The notes beneath the pieces were generated by a model. That model did no database searches, was not told the origin of the DNA, and saw nothing but the letters and a program-made list of their open reading frames with translations. Positions 42,192 to 59,750 of a DNA stretch of 64,000 bases are shown piece by piece. How positions within the stretch are numbered: position 1 is the first letter of the stretch; each line of letters starts with the position of its first letter. Source of the DNA: Cruorifilaria tuberocauda (lineage: Eukaryota; Nematoda; Chromadorea; Rhabditida; Onchocercidae). The translations under genes were made by a program, and so were the position numbers. The DNA lies in NCBI GenBank assembly GCA_013365365.1, contig JABVXU010000028.1, positions 62,001-126,000 of the forward strand, in the 5' to 3' direction.

Positions 42192-45076
42192 ATGTCAGCT
42201 GCAGATGGTGGTGCAGCTGCACTACTTATCGCAGGACTTGGTACCGGTGGTACTGACGTGATGTATGAGGATGATTTGACAGACAATACTATACCGGACA
42301 TACAGGTGCGTTCACTGTTTGAAGTACAGTTCTTCAGTTACGATATACCTTCCAGTGCAATGAAGAAAAGTTAATTGAGAGGGCTGCACGAATAGACATT
42401 TTACCTTGCTTGCAAAAAATAATATAAGTTTATCTAATATGGAAGTATTTAATTCATATATATCAGTTAGATCTCTTAATGGATTTGTTAAATATATGCT
42501 GAATCATTCAGTTTATTTGATTTCTGCTATACATTCTATTTCTAAAATGGATACTTTGCTATCATGCAATAATGCATCTCTTCTATTTGTACGGCAGTTT
42601 GATCAGTAATTCCATTATGTTTTATAGAAGATAACGAAGAAAAACAACATTTTGCCATTATGGGGCAATACGCAGACGATGAATTTAAACGCTCTAGTAT
42701 TGGAAAATATTATTCAGTGCACATATTACAAAAATTATCTTTCCGAAACTACAGGATTTCAACAGCTTACAGAAGAAATTTACTACAGCGTAAGTAATAC
42801 TTTGTTCTAATATGTTCTGAAGTATGGTGCCCCGCCACCTTTTCTATATTTTAAATCCTTAATTTTTTGATAAGAATAAAGATATGATTTCTGAATAATT
42901 TGCTAATTTTTAATTGAGATTTTTAATAGTTGAAGTTCTGTGCCTAGTAAGTTTGTTTCAGGTCAAACATCTGGAACCATGGGAACGTGGCACACGAAAA
43001 ACACAAGGAATGACCGGCATGTGCGGCGGGGTCAGTCGCTTAAGTGGTATTCGTTCTTATCCTGGTATTCTACACCTTCACTAATTGAAATCAAGCTGTG
43101 ATAGATATAATTACTTCATGAACACAAGTCATACAAGTTAACCTCTAGGTACGAGGTGTTGGTGCTGGTGGAGTGGTGAGTACGGCATTCTGTCTTCTTT
43201 ATAAACTTTTTACAATTCGACTCTCCAGGTATGGATTTAACAGTGAGTTGCGATTTACCTTTATTTTTGTTATAGATTTTAGCAACTATTTTATTTTTCT
43301 CAGTGGATTTTCGTAAGTGCTAAACTTTATTTCACTTTTACTGAATTTTATCCGTATTTTAAAATACACTCAATAACATTTTATATCCTTGTTTACGGTC
43401 AAAAAAGGCTGTTTAATTCTTCAAAAATTTTAGGAAACAACTGGTTAGTATGATTAATAACAGCGATTCACCATACATACGAGGCATCGGTTTTATGTAT
43501 ATTCGATTTTGCCAGCCACCGCAAGATTTGTGGGCCTGGATGGAACCTTATTTAGTAAGTATCAATAACGAATTTGCATTAAAATATTCATTTTAAAATG
43601 AAACGTTTTCTTTGCTTTACTTTTGCTTGCATTCACTTGCATTCACTCTTGCTTTCTCGGTTTTCATTACGCTTAAGAAAACAGTGAATTAAGCAGCGAT
43701 GTTTTTTTTTTTTTTTTTTTGAAGAAATATATTCTAATGATTCATTTTCTAGGATGATGAAGAACAAATTGATCCACGTTCTGGTGGTGGTGATGTAATG
43801 GTAATGGCACAAGTTGTGAAGATGATGCTTACGAAACTGGACTGGTATGGCACGCTATTTCCTCGAATCCCTGTTCCAATCCAGGTATAGATTACTAACG
43901 ATGAGTTCCGTCTGAAATGAAAAACTTTCAATATAGGGCTTTGCATTAAAAATATATCGGGATAAAAAATGCTTCAATGTTACAGCACAGAAGTAAACCT
44001 ACTATTAGATATTTCATCTTTATTAAATAGTTTAATCATGATTAATTAAATTATATAAAAGACTGAAAATAAAAATTTTGGAGAACTTTACTGGATTGTT
44101 TGAAACAATTTATTGAAAATGTGAAATTGTAGAAGGAAATTGAATTGAAATTTCGAGAAAAAGCGAAACTAGATTATCAGCGAGAACATGGGTAACTCCT
44201 CTTTAATATTTCTTTCTCTTTCATCAATTGTTTGGCTGCCTTAATTTTTCTTATTAGGAAGAGAAATTTTAAATAATTCTGCAGTGTTAATTTTCGGAAC
44301 AAGTTTTTATTTGCTATATTTAAAATATTATAATTTTTTAATCAGAGATCGAGAAAGTGAGCATGAGAGGCATCGAACTCGAAGCCGATCGCGAGATCGT
44401 TTGCGAGAAAGGTCGAAAGATCGGGAGAGAGAAAGGGATCGGGAGAGATCTCGTGAACGTGACAGAGAGAGAGAAAGGGAGAGAACTAGGGCACGATCAC
44501 GAGAAAACGATCGAGCTCGAGAAAGGAGGCGTGACTCCAGGTTAGTAAATCTGATCATTATTAGATAATATTGTAAAATCTAAAAATATCATAGATTATG
44601 TGGTAGAATTTTCCGCATTTTTGAACATGTAACTAAACATAAATTGATTAGATGATTCAATATTTTTAGAGATCAGATTTCCTGAAATAAAAAGTTGCAG
44701 CGTAAGTCAACATGATGATATATTTACCATGGCAGATTTTTACCTCTTTCCTTGATAGATTATATTGCTTTCCATCATGAGTATTTGTTACGCAGTTCCT
44801 CGCTCCCATTATATATTAGAGTAATTATGGTGATATGACGTAATTGTTTAAAATTGTTAAAATTGTGTCAACTTTAAAAAAAGTAATGCAACAGAACTTC
44901 ATAGTATGATTATTTATTCTAGAGGTAGATCGAGAGAAAAGTCTAGTACAAAATCCAGTCATGCTAGTGACAAGAAGCGGAAGCATGGTGGTCATCGATA
45001 TAAGTGTAAACATCATTTGCGGCATCACCATTGTCGAAAGCATAAGGAGCATTGTCCAACAAAGGCCAAAAAGTAG
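42192..45076 (+). CDS. prpf38b: Pre-mRNA-splicing factor 38B (PRPF38B)
   Basis: Nine exons: 42192-42305, 42628-42789, 42962-43030, 43149-43228, 43434-43554, 43753-43884, 44133-44191, 44346-44540, 44923-45076; 361 residues. The PRP38 domain (~45-230) is unmistakable: ILPLWGNTQTMNLN, EEIYYSVKHLEPWERGTRKT, GMCGGVRGVGAGGVVSTAFC, SPYIRGIGFMYIRF, and LDWYGTLFPRIPVPIQ. PRP38 proteins join the spliceosomal B complex before catalysis. Next comes an alternating Arg/Glu/Asp/Ser RS-like region (~246-315). The last ~32 residues are unusually rich in His (11) with three Cys, a tail I do not know from human PRPF38B. An in-frame ATG at 42093 would add 33 residues; I prefer 42192 because of the splice-leader-like acceptor at 42147. 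Confidence 0.94.
43702..43720. repeat. Poly(T) run in a prpf38b intron
   Basis: Nineteen consecutive T residues in the intron before exon 6, about 33 nt upstream of its acceptor. A homopolymer that may extend the polypyrimidine signal. Confidence 0.8.
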
Positions 45077-46153
45077 GGGATTTCAAATTGATAGTTGTAT
45101 TGAAACGCGGAACGAAAACTCCAATTTTCTTCTTTCATTCTGTATAAGAGATTTCATTGTGTGGTATTTTCAATTAAGAAAGGAGGAACTATTTGTTAAA
45201 ACTATAGTCTTCGTCATTTCTTATTATCTAGTTTTAAATTTTCTATTTTGACTTGACATACAAATCACGAGCAAGTTGCAAGGCACGATATATTTCAACG
45301 CTTGTCGTGTCGTGGATAAGTTTACCTCACTGTTTGTAGCATAAAATCAAGTTTTATTTAATTCCAAATAATTATATATTCTTACCTTTTACAGTCTTAC
45401 CTATTTCAGAGCATGCCAAGAGAATGTGGAGAAAAATATGAAATCTTGAAACAATCTTTTCTTTTTCTATTTTTTTTTTTGTTTACTCTTTTTTGACATT
45501 TGCAGACTTATGTTAGTGGTAATGGAGTGTAACAATTCAGTGCTTTACAATTGTATGCATATTGCTCACAATAACTGTCAGTAATATCGCAGTTTTTAAA
45601 ACTGTTCTATGCATAGCATTATTTATTTGGTGCAAAAAGATTATCTTGGTGCATTCAATATACGCTACTCATGTAATATAATGAAGATTAATAATAATTG
45701 TTGTAGTTGGATGAATGGTGAAAATTTTTGGGGTGGATATGAGATTAAATAAGGACATCTGCAAATGTTTTTTGATAAATCAAATATATCTGATGAATGT
45801 GATGATTGTGTTTTTTGCACTGCTATAGCAAAAGTATCGTTACTGCGATCTGTGGAATCAGTATACATTCGTTCTTTCCTAATGCTCTGATTCTTATTCA
45901 TTTAGTTACCGGATGAAACTTTATTGTATTCTGGTCAATTCATTTTCACTGAGATTTTGCTGTTATTTAAATCCCTAAAGGTCATCATTAAATCATGTAT
46001 ATATTGAAATATCAATAAATCGTCTACTAATTTATATCGTTTCTCATATGGTTTTACAATCCATTTGTATATGCGCTGAACGTAAATTTATAGTATAATT
46101 GAAACGGAAACATTTATAAATGTGTCATTGATCGAGTTTTTTTGTTGTAGATC
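45077..46153. other. Intergenic 1.1 kb, prpf38b to ubh-4
   Basis: Same-strand neighbours. It carries the prpf38b 3' UTR and the ubh-4 upstream region, ending in a TTTTTTTGTTGTAG acceptor 3 nt before the ubh-4 ATG. The 78-codon minus-strand frame at 45665-45901 is not supported. No RNA gene seen. Confidence 0.55.
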
Positions 46154-48429
46154 ATGTCGGATGCTGGAAATTGGTGTTTAATTGAATCAGATCCAGGTGT
46201 TTTCACGGAATTGGTCCGTGGATTTGGTGTTTCTGGTGTGCAAGTTGAAGAACTCTATAGCCTAGATAAGGAACTGTTCAGTGATCTGAAGTAGGTGGAT
46301 CGTTTCATTCTTGTTTTTGAAATTTTGTCTGACTAAATTATTTGTCGTGCATCATTTTAGACCAGTTCATGGGCTGATATTCTTGTTTAAATGGCGTGCA
46401 GGTGAAGAGCCTTGTGGTAGTTTGGTCCTTGACAATAATCGAGTTTTCTTTGCACAGCAGGTAATTGATATGCTTACTGATATAATGGATTCCTCTATGT
46501 TTTAAAATTTTTATGGAATATTGAAAGGTTTTTCCACTACCTTTCTTCTTTCTATGGATATACTTAGAAAATAGTGGTGTCATTGTATTGTTATTGCTGT
46601 TAATGATCGGTATTGTCGAAGCATGCGATCTATGCTCTTGCTGAAATATAAGCCATTTCACATCGCAGGTGATCCAGAATGCATGTGCTACACAAGCAAT
46701 AATAAATTTACTGCTAAATACGAAGGCAGAATCAGGTATCGTGCTCGGTCCAGTTCTGGAGGAATTCAAAAGTTTTACGCAAAATTTTGACCCTATGGTG
46801 AGTATTTGTATTAAAATGATTATTAGTCCGGAATATTTATATCAAATTTGCAATAAGTATTAGTATTAAATTTGTCCCATAGGAATTTTTGATTTGCATA
46901 TAGCTAAATGTGTTTCATTTATAATTTTCTATAACATCCAATTGTGCAGAAATGCCTTTATTTTTGAAACTAAAGTAAAATTAACTTTCCTTTATGCTCA
47001 TTTACAGAAATTTTCCAGGCGAGTAATATTAGAATTAAACAGCCAGGCGAAAAGAAAGATCACAAGATTTCTTATTTTACGAAATTTCATATAATGTATA
47101 AGTAAGAATAGAAGCATCATAGTGTGATTTCAATATTGCGCTTCTGGACTCATGTGATTACGCACTTTCAGAATCGTGGTTTATGTCTAGGCAACAGCGA
47201 ACCAATTAGAAAGGTCCATAATAGTTTTTCACGACAACATCTTTTTGAATTGGATATCAAAGCTCCGGAAAAGGTTTTTCTTGTTTATTCATTTAGCATG
47301 AAAAATAGACTATATTCATTATTTGAAAATACTAAAAAAATATATAAATGGCATTGACTTTACGTCACTGCATTATTTTGATGATTATTTTTGTAACAGT
47401 CGGCTGAATTCATTTACTGTTTGACAGTTGGCGCAGCAGTGAAAAGTTTAGCCATTTATACGTCTGATAAACGTCTTATTCATTAATAATGGTCATACTA
47501 ATCCTAGTATTTAGGAGGATAATTATCATTTCATCACTTATGTTCCCGTGGACGGTCATATCTATGAACTGGATGGTCTTCGTGAGGCACCGCTTGACTT
47601 GGGTGCTATTAGAGAAGGTGAAGATTGGGTGGATGCTGTGCGGCCAATCATCAATGCTAGAATTCGAAAGTAAGCTTATCTTCATTAGCTTGTCATTATA
47701 CGAGCCGTTTATAATGAAGTTTTCAGCCACCTATTTTCAGATATAGCGCCGGCGAAATTCACTTCAATCTCATGGCCGTTATTTCGGATAGAAAAATGAA
47801 ATATCAAAAAAGATTAACCGAACTCGCAGAGGCAGTTTTTCTACTTCTTCTCACCTTCAACATTATTTAACCGTATTACCCCTAAATAACTATGAGGTGT
47901 AACCTCATATCATGTGTAACGGAAGATTGTATTTCTTTAGTATTTGATTTTGTGCGTTTTATTGAAATATCTGATATCCCAAATGTTTTGGTTTTCAGTC
48001 AACGATGGAGATTGATGGCAAAATAGATGAAATGAATCACCTTCAGGCTTTAATTACTGCCGAGGAAGAAAAGGAAAAATCATTCAAAGCAGAAAATATT
48101 AGACGTCGTCATAACTATATACCTTTCATCGTCGAGTTGTTGAAGGTATTAGCTAAAGAAGGAAGGCTGGTGGCATTGGTACAGGAGGTATTTTTATATC
48201 TTGTTCACTGCTTATTTATGTTTTATTTAAGCTTTTGTAGCATGTCAGTAGACGAAAATCTGATGCAAGAATATTTTTGTACACTAATCCTCAACTCGGG
48301 ATTTCTTCTTGAATTTGTAAAATTTTCTACTTAAGAAATGTTTCTGTTATAACGTTTTTTTAGGCACAAGAAAAAGCAAATCGCAAAGCAGCGGAGAAAA
48401 AACCAGAAAAATCGAGAGTTAAAATCTAA
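46154..48429 (+). CDS. ubh-4: Ubiquitin C-terminal hydrolase UBH-4 (UCHL5/UCH37)
   Basis: Eight exons: 46154-46290, 46361-46460, 46669-46797, 47172-47273, 47515-47669, 47741-47834, 47999-48187, 48364-48429; 323 residues (human UCHL5 329). The peptidase C12 catalytic set is complete: Gln79, Cys85 in QNACATQA, His161 in [10 protein letters not shown] and Asp176 in [17 protein letters not shown] forms the active-site crossover loop region. The C-terminal ~100 residues carry the DEUBAD/ULD helix ([18 protein letters not shown]) that binds the proteasome receptor RPN-13/ADRM1, then a Lys/Glu-rich end. The enzyme trims ubiquitin chains on proteasome-bound substrates. It shares a pathway with pas-1 elsewhere in the window, though the two are not neighbours. 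Confidence 0.96.
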
Positions 48430-48922
48430 TTATTTGCAACATTTACATCACATTTTGTATGATAAAAATTTTCGCAAATTTGATTACTTATTAGGCAAAA
48501 CGAAGTGGCAGGCATTAGTTGTTTGATATGCTGTATGGGGAAATGACGAGTATAATTGATTGATCTGGAGTTTAGTTAATTTGCTTTTGCTTAGTGTCCC
48601 GTTTGATTTTTTGTGTATTATCTGATAATAATGATAATCTAGGGAAGAAAAGAAGTCATTTTTCGCATCAAATGTGAGATTTATCAGAATGTGAGTGCTA
48701 AAATGGTGCTTGCATTTACAGCAATACAGACTTTTAAATGAAAAACGAATGATTTCGAATTGTGAGGCTTTAAATATTCGAAATCATTGTTTTTTCATTG
48801 TTGCTGAGTTGTGATCCATTGCGTGGTCTTCTATACCAGTTGCGCTTGTAACATTTCCTTGTTTTTCTCCATGAAAAGTGCACTGTAATATAAATTCCGT
48901 AAACTTCCCTAGTCTGAACATT
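48430..48922. other. Short spacer, ubh-4 to six-TM gene
   Basis: About 490 bases, mostly the ubh-4 3' UTR. An inverted pair of AAAAACGAATGATTTCGAATTG-like and AAATATTCGAAATCATTGTTTTT-like words at about 48740-48795 can fold weakly around the shared CGAAATCATT core. The short distance would allow an operon-type arrangement, but no SL2-specific evidence is visible. Confidence 0.4.
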
Positions 48923-50590
48923 ATGGAGAGCTTAAAAAAGTTATTTCAACAGTATAAGAGAGAAATTTTGGATGATTATACATTGCTTCGCCTTCAAACT
49001 CATTTTATTGGCATAGAAATTGAAAATCAGGTAAGACTATCATAGTAATATAGTGATAACAAAAGACGAAATACGTGTATACGTGTATAATGTATATGTG
49101 TAGACATGTATAGGTGTGTATGTATACACTCACTGTCATTTCATTGGAAGAGTTGCTGAATATTTGAGTACGAGGAAATTTTTATAAGGAAACAAAAATT
49201 TTCTTCACATATTTAATTGATAGTTTAATTTTATGATGCTAAAATGTAATAACGTTTCAACGTTTGAAAATTTTAATCGGAAGTAAGTCGGTTAAATTTG
49301 ATGTAAGGCTCGCTATTTCAGCAAAATTGCAGTCGCGTGAAGTTTATTTACAGATTAAGCATTATCAGCTAAGGTTTCGATTATTTCAACCAAAAATGCA
49401 TGAAAAGAAATCGGAATTATTAGCTGTGATAACGAATATGACACCCACAATATATGATGCTGAAAAGATAATGCGGACATTTATATGGACTGCTGTTCTC
49501 CTACTAATACATTTCATTTTCTCAACTCTATCCACATATTTCTTTTCAATTTTAATTAGACAAATTATCAGGTGATATAAGTTTTAACTATTTTCAGTGT
49601 AATATATTACATGACATAAAATAGTATGAAGTATTTGTCGTTATTTAAAAAGTAATTCATTGTGATAGATGATTCATTCTCATACAATTTTGTATGCAAG
49701 ACAATTTTGATGATAATTTTATTGTGGATAAAAACACCTTAAATATTCTAACATTTTAAAGATTTTTTAACATCGGTAAATTTCTCTATTTGTTCCAATA
49801 TTATTCATAATGTTGCTTATTATTTCAGCGCTTTTATGGCGACAATTTGTGCTTATATTCTTTTACCACTAATAACATATCATTATATCAATAAATTATC
49901 AGTTAGTAAATATGCATGGAATGATATATTCCTACGACATGCATTACTTACACTTGCCATGATTGAAGTAAGTGGAAGCGTGCAAGTGAGGAAAAAAATA
50001 CAATAATAACTTATAAATGAAACTTTCCACGAAATAATTTGTTTGTAGGGTTTATTGACAGGTCACATACTCTCCAATCGTATATTCCATAGTTTACCTC
50101 CGCTTGCCGCATTAACGCCATTTTTTATTGGTATTATTGCGCCAATACTTCAACCAATAGCTAGAAAGTAAATTTTATTTCTATGTGTTCAACTTTAGCA
50201 ATTTTTACTTCAATTAGGACGAGAGATGATGATATTAATTCATTTCGATGTTAATATACTTACTACTAATTTTACCATATGGTACCACGATTTGGTGCCA
50301 AATAAGCAAATGTGAGTATTATGGAATACTTTGTTCAACTACAATCAAGATAAAAACTAATACTGCTATTAACTGAAAGATACAAACTTTTATTTTAATT
50401 CTTTTTTAGTGATCGTTCATTGTTAATCTCAGTAACAATCATTGGTAGCTTTTTCTGTCACATGCTGGTTGGAATGTTATTTGGTTTAATTTTTCCATAC
50501 ATACTTTTGGTAACTTTTTATACAACAATTGGATTCATCACATTACAATTATTAATTGCGAATATCGATGATAATGTGGTTTGTGTTTAA
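48923..50590 (+). CDS. Six-TM membrane protein, possibly Bax-inhibitor-1-like
   Basis: Five exons: 48923-49030, 49333-49571, 49829-49967, 50049-50167, 50410-50590; 261 residues. The first ~85 residues are hydrophilic and charged. Six hydrophobic segments follow: one around FIWTAVLLLIHFIFS, one around FMATICAYILLPLI, ALLTLAMIEGLLTGHIL, AALTPFFIGIIAPIL, LLISVTIIGSFFCHMLVGML and FPYILLVTFYTTIGF. Spacing of the ALLTLxxxEGLLTGHIL and ALTPFFIG elements recalls the TMBIM/Bax-inhibitor-1 fold (F-x-GLLxGP, PTAFxGT), but identity is low and the usual acidic C-terminal segment ends early. If right, it would modulate ER or Golgi calcium and cell death. Otherwise it is an unassigned nematode membrane protein. 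The final residues VVCV are read through a potential donor into a stop. Confidence 0.7.
49068..49126. repeat. TG/TA-rich microsatellite-like tract
   Basis: Repeated GTGTAT/TGTATA words in the first intron of the six-TM gene. An impure dinucleotide-type tract with no further meaning visible. Confidence 0.55.
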
Positions 50591-52335
50591 TTCGTTAATT
50601 AATAGAAATTAAATTTTTTTCTCTTCCTTTTCTTTAAAAAATTTTTCTTTCACGAAAGGAATTTAAGAATTTAAAATATTAGAAAAAATTAAATAGCATT
50701 CTAGAAATAATTGATATATGTTTATGTGTATTCAGGTAGATTTTCATGATGGGTGTTGTAGGTGTAGCAGGTAAATAAACTAAATAAAGGATACTAACAC
50801 AGTTACGTAGGATAATTAATTATTACCTTGCATAATTGCTCTTGTATGAATGATTTCATCTTTTCAATAATGATGAAGTTACAGGCATTCACACATATAT
50901 ATCAATTTGCTCTCTTTTATTTTTCAATATTGGCAGAATCTTTTGTTTATAAATCATTCGGCACAAAGTTATAGCAAATCTAATATTCACTTCGATTATT
51001 TTAATGATCAAAAAATAAACAAAAAGAAAAAAAGGAAATGGATGATATTTAAGACATATTGTTCAATTTATTTTGGATTTAAATAAGCGTTAGTTAAAAT
51101 TAGATGTAAGGAAATAAAATTTCTTCATTATAAAATTAATATTTTAATAACTGAAATGGATAAAATATGCTCAAGTATGTTTTTATTTTTAAAGATAAAC
51201 AAAAAAATAAAAATAAAAACAATATCAAACAATGGAACCCGATGAAATATTTGAATTATTATTTTTTAAACTGCGAATGTTTCTTGCATGTCATTTGAAA
51301 ATTACAAAATATTAATGCTAATTTTTGTTAAGAATGGAACGGATGCCAATAAAAACTGTAAATAAAAGCAAAAATTTTACATTTTTTAAAGTATTAAAGA
51401 AAAATACATGAAGATGACTTCTGTTTATTGTATAAGATTGCATACTGTAAGTTTAAGATTTATTTCAAGATGATTTGTGAAGATGAAAGAGACCAACGCG
51501 ATAGAATAGGATAGGAAGATGAAAAGGGAAAAAAGAAAAGATTAAAGGTCAACGAACTAATAATTGAGTATTAGAAATGAAGCCTTGGTTTGTTAATAGA
51601 AATAGTAATGAAACGGATATAATTAGAGGATAAGCATGAGGATATTGTAATGTAACCTTATTGTATTAACCAACAAGATGAGAATGAGATGAAAATAGCA
51701 TTCAGTATAATTCGCTTCCCTAAAAGTTAATTACATTTTCTCAATTGGCATTTAGTCTGATGAAGCTTACATAGTTAATGGCTAGAAAAATATTGATGTA
51801 ATCGTGTGTTAGCCTATTATTGGAGAGGATAAGTTAGATTAGAAGAAATTGCTCTAGGCTAGAGTATCTTACTACGGTATTTATCCGAATATTCAAATTT
51901 TTTCTTTTCATTTATTTATCATTTCAGTTATGTAAATAATGTGAAGTAGAATTGTTAGATTCATTCCTTCTGAACCAAAATTTCCAGTTATCTATCTGGG
52001 TTACGGTAGCAGTATAGAATTGGTCTATTTGATGATATTAGTAGGACTCTTTCCTTTTTTTTTCTGAGTAGAAAGAGGATAATAAGAATGATAAGTAAGA
52101 CTTCAAGGGTAAATTGAATCCCACTTTTTGCTATATCAAATACCCGACGGGTGCAAGCTAACTCCACCCGTATTGTCCAGGAAATAAAGGGAGTGAAAAC
52201 GGAGATCTATTCTTGAATAACTCCTACGCTTTCATTCTACAATCCTACTGTAGCTCTAGTATAGTAGTAGTAGTAAGTCATAGTGCGGTAAATGATCATA
52301 GAGGTGACATTTGTAACATCATCATTATCATCAGT
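50591..52335. other. Intergenic 1.7 kb upstream of prdm-14
   Basis: AT-rich, with A-rich runs near 51186-51220. No recognisable coding exon. The prdm-14 reading frame is open upstream of the chosen start back to 52213, but that part is low-complexity and probably 5' UTR or promoter. Confidence 0.5.
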
Positions 52336-56643
<4,308 letters not shown>

Positions 56644-56771
56644 AAGTTTTATTTAAAACATTCTTCATAAAAAATTAATTACGAATGATAAATTACAGTT
56701 ACAATTCACTTATTCTGTTGATTGTACGGCATAAATGATATGAATGAAAAATCAAAGTGATTGTTGAAGAT

Positions 56772-57751
56772 TTATTTTCGTGAAAAATATGGCGTGCATG
56801 GACTATAAACATTGTCAGGACATAGCTTATTCCAAAGGACCGTTGCTTCTTGTTGCATTTCCTCCGGTAATTTTGCCATCAACTGATCGATTTGTTTCTC
56901 GATTTCCATCAATGGAACATTCATATTTTGTTGTAATTGTAATATTTTGAAAAGAATATTCTTAGCTTCAGTGCTCCCAGTAGTATTTTGAAGTCTCTCA
57001 GTAAGCACATCATTAGTCATTATTTCATCTTTCGTTTCCTCCATAATGTATTTCTCCATTTCGTCCTAAAATTTATTATCATAATTTGAATAATAGTTAA
57101 ATGCTAAGAAATATCCCTCATCCTTCTTCTTCCTCTCTTTCTATTTCCTGCTATTACCTATTTTTGTTTATTTTAATTAATTAATAAGCAAATTTTTTCC
57201 TAAAATTGAACATTATATTTATTATTTCGCAGATCAATTCGCTTATTTTAAGTGAATAGATGGATATTTTTTCTCCTAAATTTAGAAAGAAGCTATTAAT
57301 AATCTTATTTATTTTAATTTGCTAATTTATAAATTAAATACCAGAAAAGACATCTACTTGTTATTATTAGAATTTTACCATCTACTAAATAATTGTAAAA
57401 ATTATTAATTACTTTTCCTTACTGAATGATCGCAATTTTATTGTTTTTTAAAAATTCTAAATTTCAGAATTTACTGTTTTTATTGTAATATTAACTATAA
57501 AGAAATTGTTTCAGTAAACTAACCGAAACCTGATATTTCTTAGCCCATTCTCTTAAACGTAAATGGAAATCACATCTTGACATGTCCATTTCTTTTTCAT
57601 ACAAGCTACAGTATTCCTCCGTTGCATTTTCCGGTAGATTTATCACAAATGGTGGAAAATCTTCATGATCCCAATCGGCACATTTTGATGACAGTAACGA
57701 TTGTATCGTTGCAAGCAATGATAATACCATTAATTTTCTATCGTAATTCAT
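56772..57751 (-). CDS. Secreted SXP/RAL-2 family (DUF148) protein
   Basis: Two exons, 57751-57524 and 57065-56772, encode 173 residues. The N-terminus MNYDRKLMVLSLLATIQSLL is a signal peptide. The mature part has the DUF148 pattern: PPFVINLPENATEEYCSLYE, then LREWAKKYQVS, then amphipathic helices (ILFKILQLQQNMNVPLMEIE; LPEEMQQEATVLW). This family is nematode-specific, secreted and often antigenic in parasitic species; the Anisakis member Ani s 5 is an allergen. The exact molecular role is not settled. The exon 1 donor is read as TCG|GTTAGT; an alternative donor six bases earlier would delete Val-Ser without shifting the frame. A TATTGTAG acceptor 22 nt upstream of the ATG may be a trans-splice site. 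Confidence 0.78.
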
Positions 57752-59750
57752 TTTTACCGTTCTCGCCTTAATTCTACAATAGAGAAGAAAAACAATAGCG
57801 TAGTAAATAAATTCTTTTAATCACTTCAATAAGTTTCATCTTATTTTCTTTTCTTTTCTTTTTCAATTACCTAATTAACAAATGAATAAGTAAAGTTATA
57901 AATTATTCATCACTGAAGGCTAATCATTATTTTTCCTCCTTCTCCCCTCCAAATTCTTCCCTCTCTTATCAGAAAAAAGAAAGTACTAAAATTAAAAATT
58001 ATGAATAAACGATTTAAGCAATTAGTATCAACAAAACCAACTGAAATATTTTTAAGTTGAATGAGAATTGAAATGTTTTGAAAAACTATCAGTCTATATA
58101 TACATATGTGAAATTGCAATTAGAACGGAATAAAACGAGCAAAAAAAAATTGTACGAGCATTATGATTATGATCAGAAAAAAAGAGGAGAAAAAACCGGA
58201 TAAAATTTGTTATCATGAATTATTTAATGAGGGATTATTTGGTTTATGTGCTCAAATTTTGATTACAATAGTCTACTGTAAATAACAAATTGTCACTTTC
58301 AATTTATTATTTTAGTATTTCAAAATATTATTGACATTGGAAAATTTTGATCATTTATATCGGTTTCGAGCATTACTCATTTTTGGGTAACAAAATGATG
58401 AAATTGATTTTTTATTGAAAATGATCCATGTGAAATCACCTGACATTTTTTCTTTTATTATATCTTTTATTTCCATCACTATGAATAAAATGTAATGAAG
58501 TGTTTTTATTTTGCATTTTAATAGTGTTTTCAGCAAAAAATTTTAATAAAATTGTATGAATTTTCTGCGTTTTAAAATCAAAAATGGATTGGTTCTCATC
58601 ATTCGATAACTATTTCAAATTGTCATAAAACCAAGTTATCATTTAAAAAATTTCTGTATATATTTATATATAAAGCAGATTTGATAGGCTAGGAATCGAA
58701 TTGAGTTGTGAAGAGACTTTTAGTTCTTGTCTTATCTTTATTTTTATTAGAAAAAAATTTTATTGAAGAATTTGTTGATAATAATATTATTCAATAGTGA
58801 TGAAAACTTTGTAAAGGCTTTGTTAAATGAACTGTAGTATAAAAACATAAAAATTTTTTTTTAAAAATAAAAAGCAAAAATTTTTTGATAAAAATGATAA
58901 GTGAAATAGAGGAATAATAACAAAATAGCACAAACATTGCAATAATTAAAAGATTCAAATGAAATATTCAAATCTTTCACATGAAGACTTTTTATCGAAC
59001 AAACAGTTATTCTTTCATATGAAAGTAAACAAATTTTCTTTCGTTTGTAAACGATTGTCTCGGTTTGACAATTTAACGAAGTGATATTAATACGGAAGAA
59101 ATCATAGATTAGCATAATTTCAGCTTCATGTTAAAGTAAACAAAATACTGAAAAGCAATCGAAATAATTCTCTTATTATTTCATTCACCGAATCATGGCA
59201 TAATAATATAAGTAAAATAATATTTGATAATTGATTTTCACGCGAGAAATTATCGAACATTTTTTATTCATTAAAAACACAAATAAATGAAGTTAATTAT
59301 TCTCAATATTAAAAAAATATATTCTTCATTTTATAGTTTATTTATTTGTCTCGTATTGATTTTATCTTTTTGCTGTTAATTATTAACCCTCTATCTATAC
59401 TTTTCCTTCTTCCTTTTCTTTCATAAATCTCTATTGTTATTCTGACTTTTCCTTTAGCTTTTTATATTGTTAAATAAGTTAACTTCTTTGCTAATAGAAT
59501 GTCGGAATATTGGAACCAAAAAAAATGAGATAATCGGTAATATTTAATTAAATCCAGTTGGGTAATTCGGATCAGTTTTAGTCAGCAACGATCGCAAGTA
59601 TTGGAAGTTTAAAGATTTAATTGATTTTGAACAATATTTTAGCTAAATAGATAACCAATTATCGATAGTGAACTTCTTTGATAAAGATTTATTATCCTTA
59701 AATAATTTATAAATTAAAATGATATTAATATTACAAGTTATTTGTAGAAA
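57752..59750. promoter_or_regulatory. Divergent intergenic region, 2.0 kb
   Basis: Separates the DUF148 gene (minus) from the small membrane-protein gene (plus). Very AT-rich throughout. Frames at 57910-58119, 58351-58536 and 58861-59115 have no homology and biased composition, so I leave them out. The TTATTTGTAG acceptor (ending 59747) directly precedes the next ATG. Confidence 0.5.

Noticed and set aside
44328..44558. Minus-strand Arg/Ser/Leu-rich frame
   Set aside because: Antisense shadow of the RS-like repeat exon of prpf38b.
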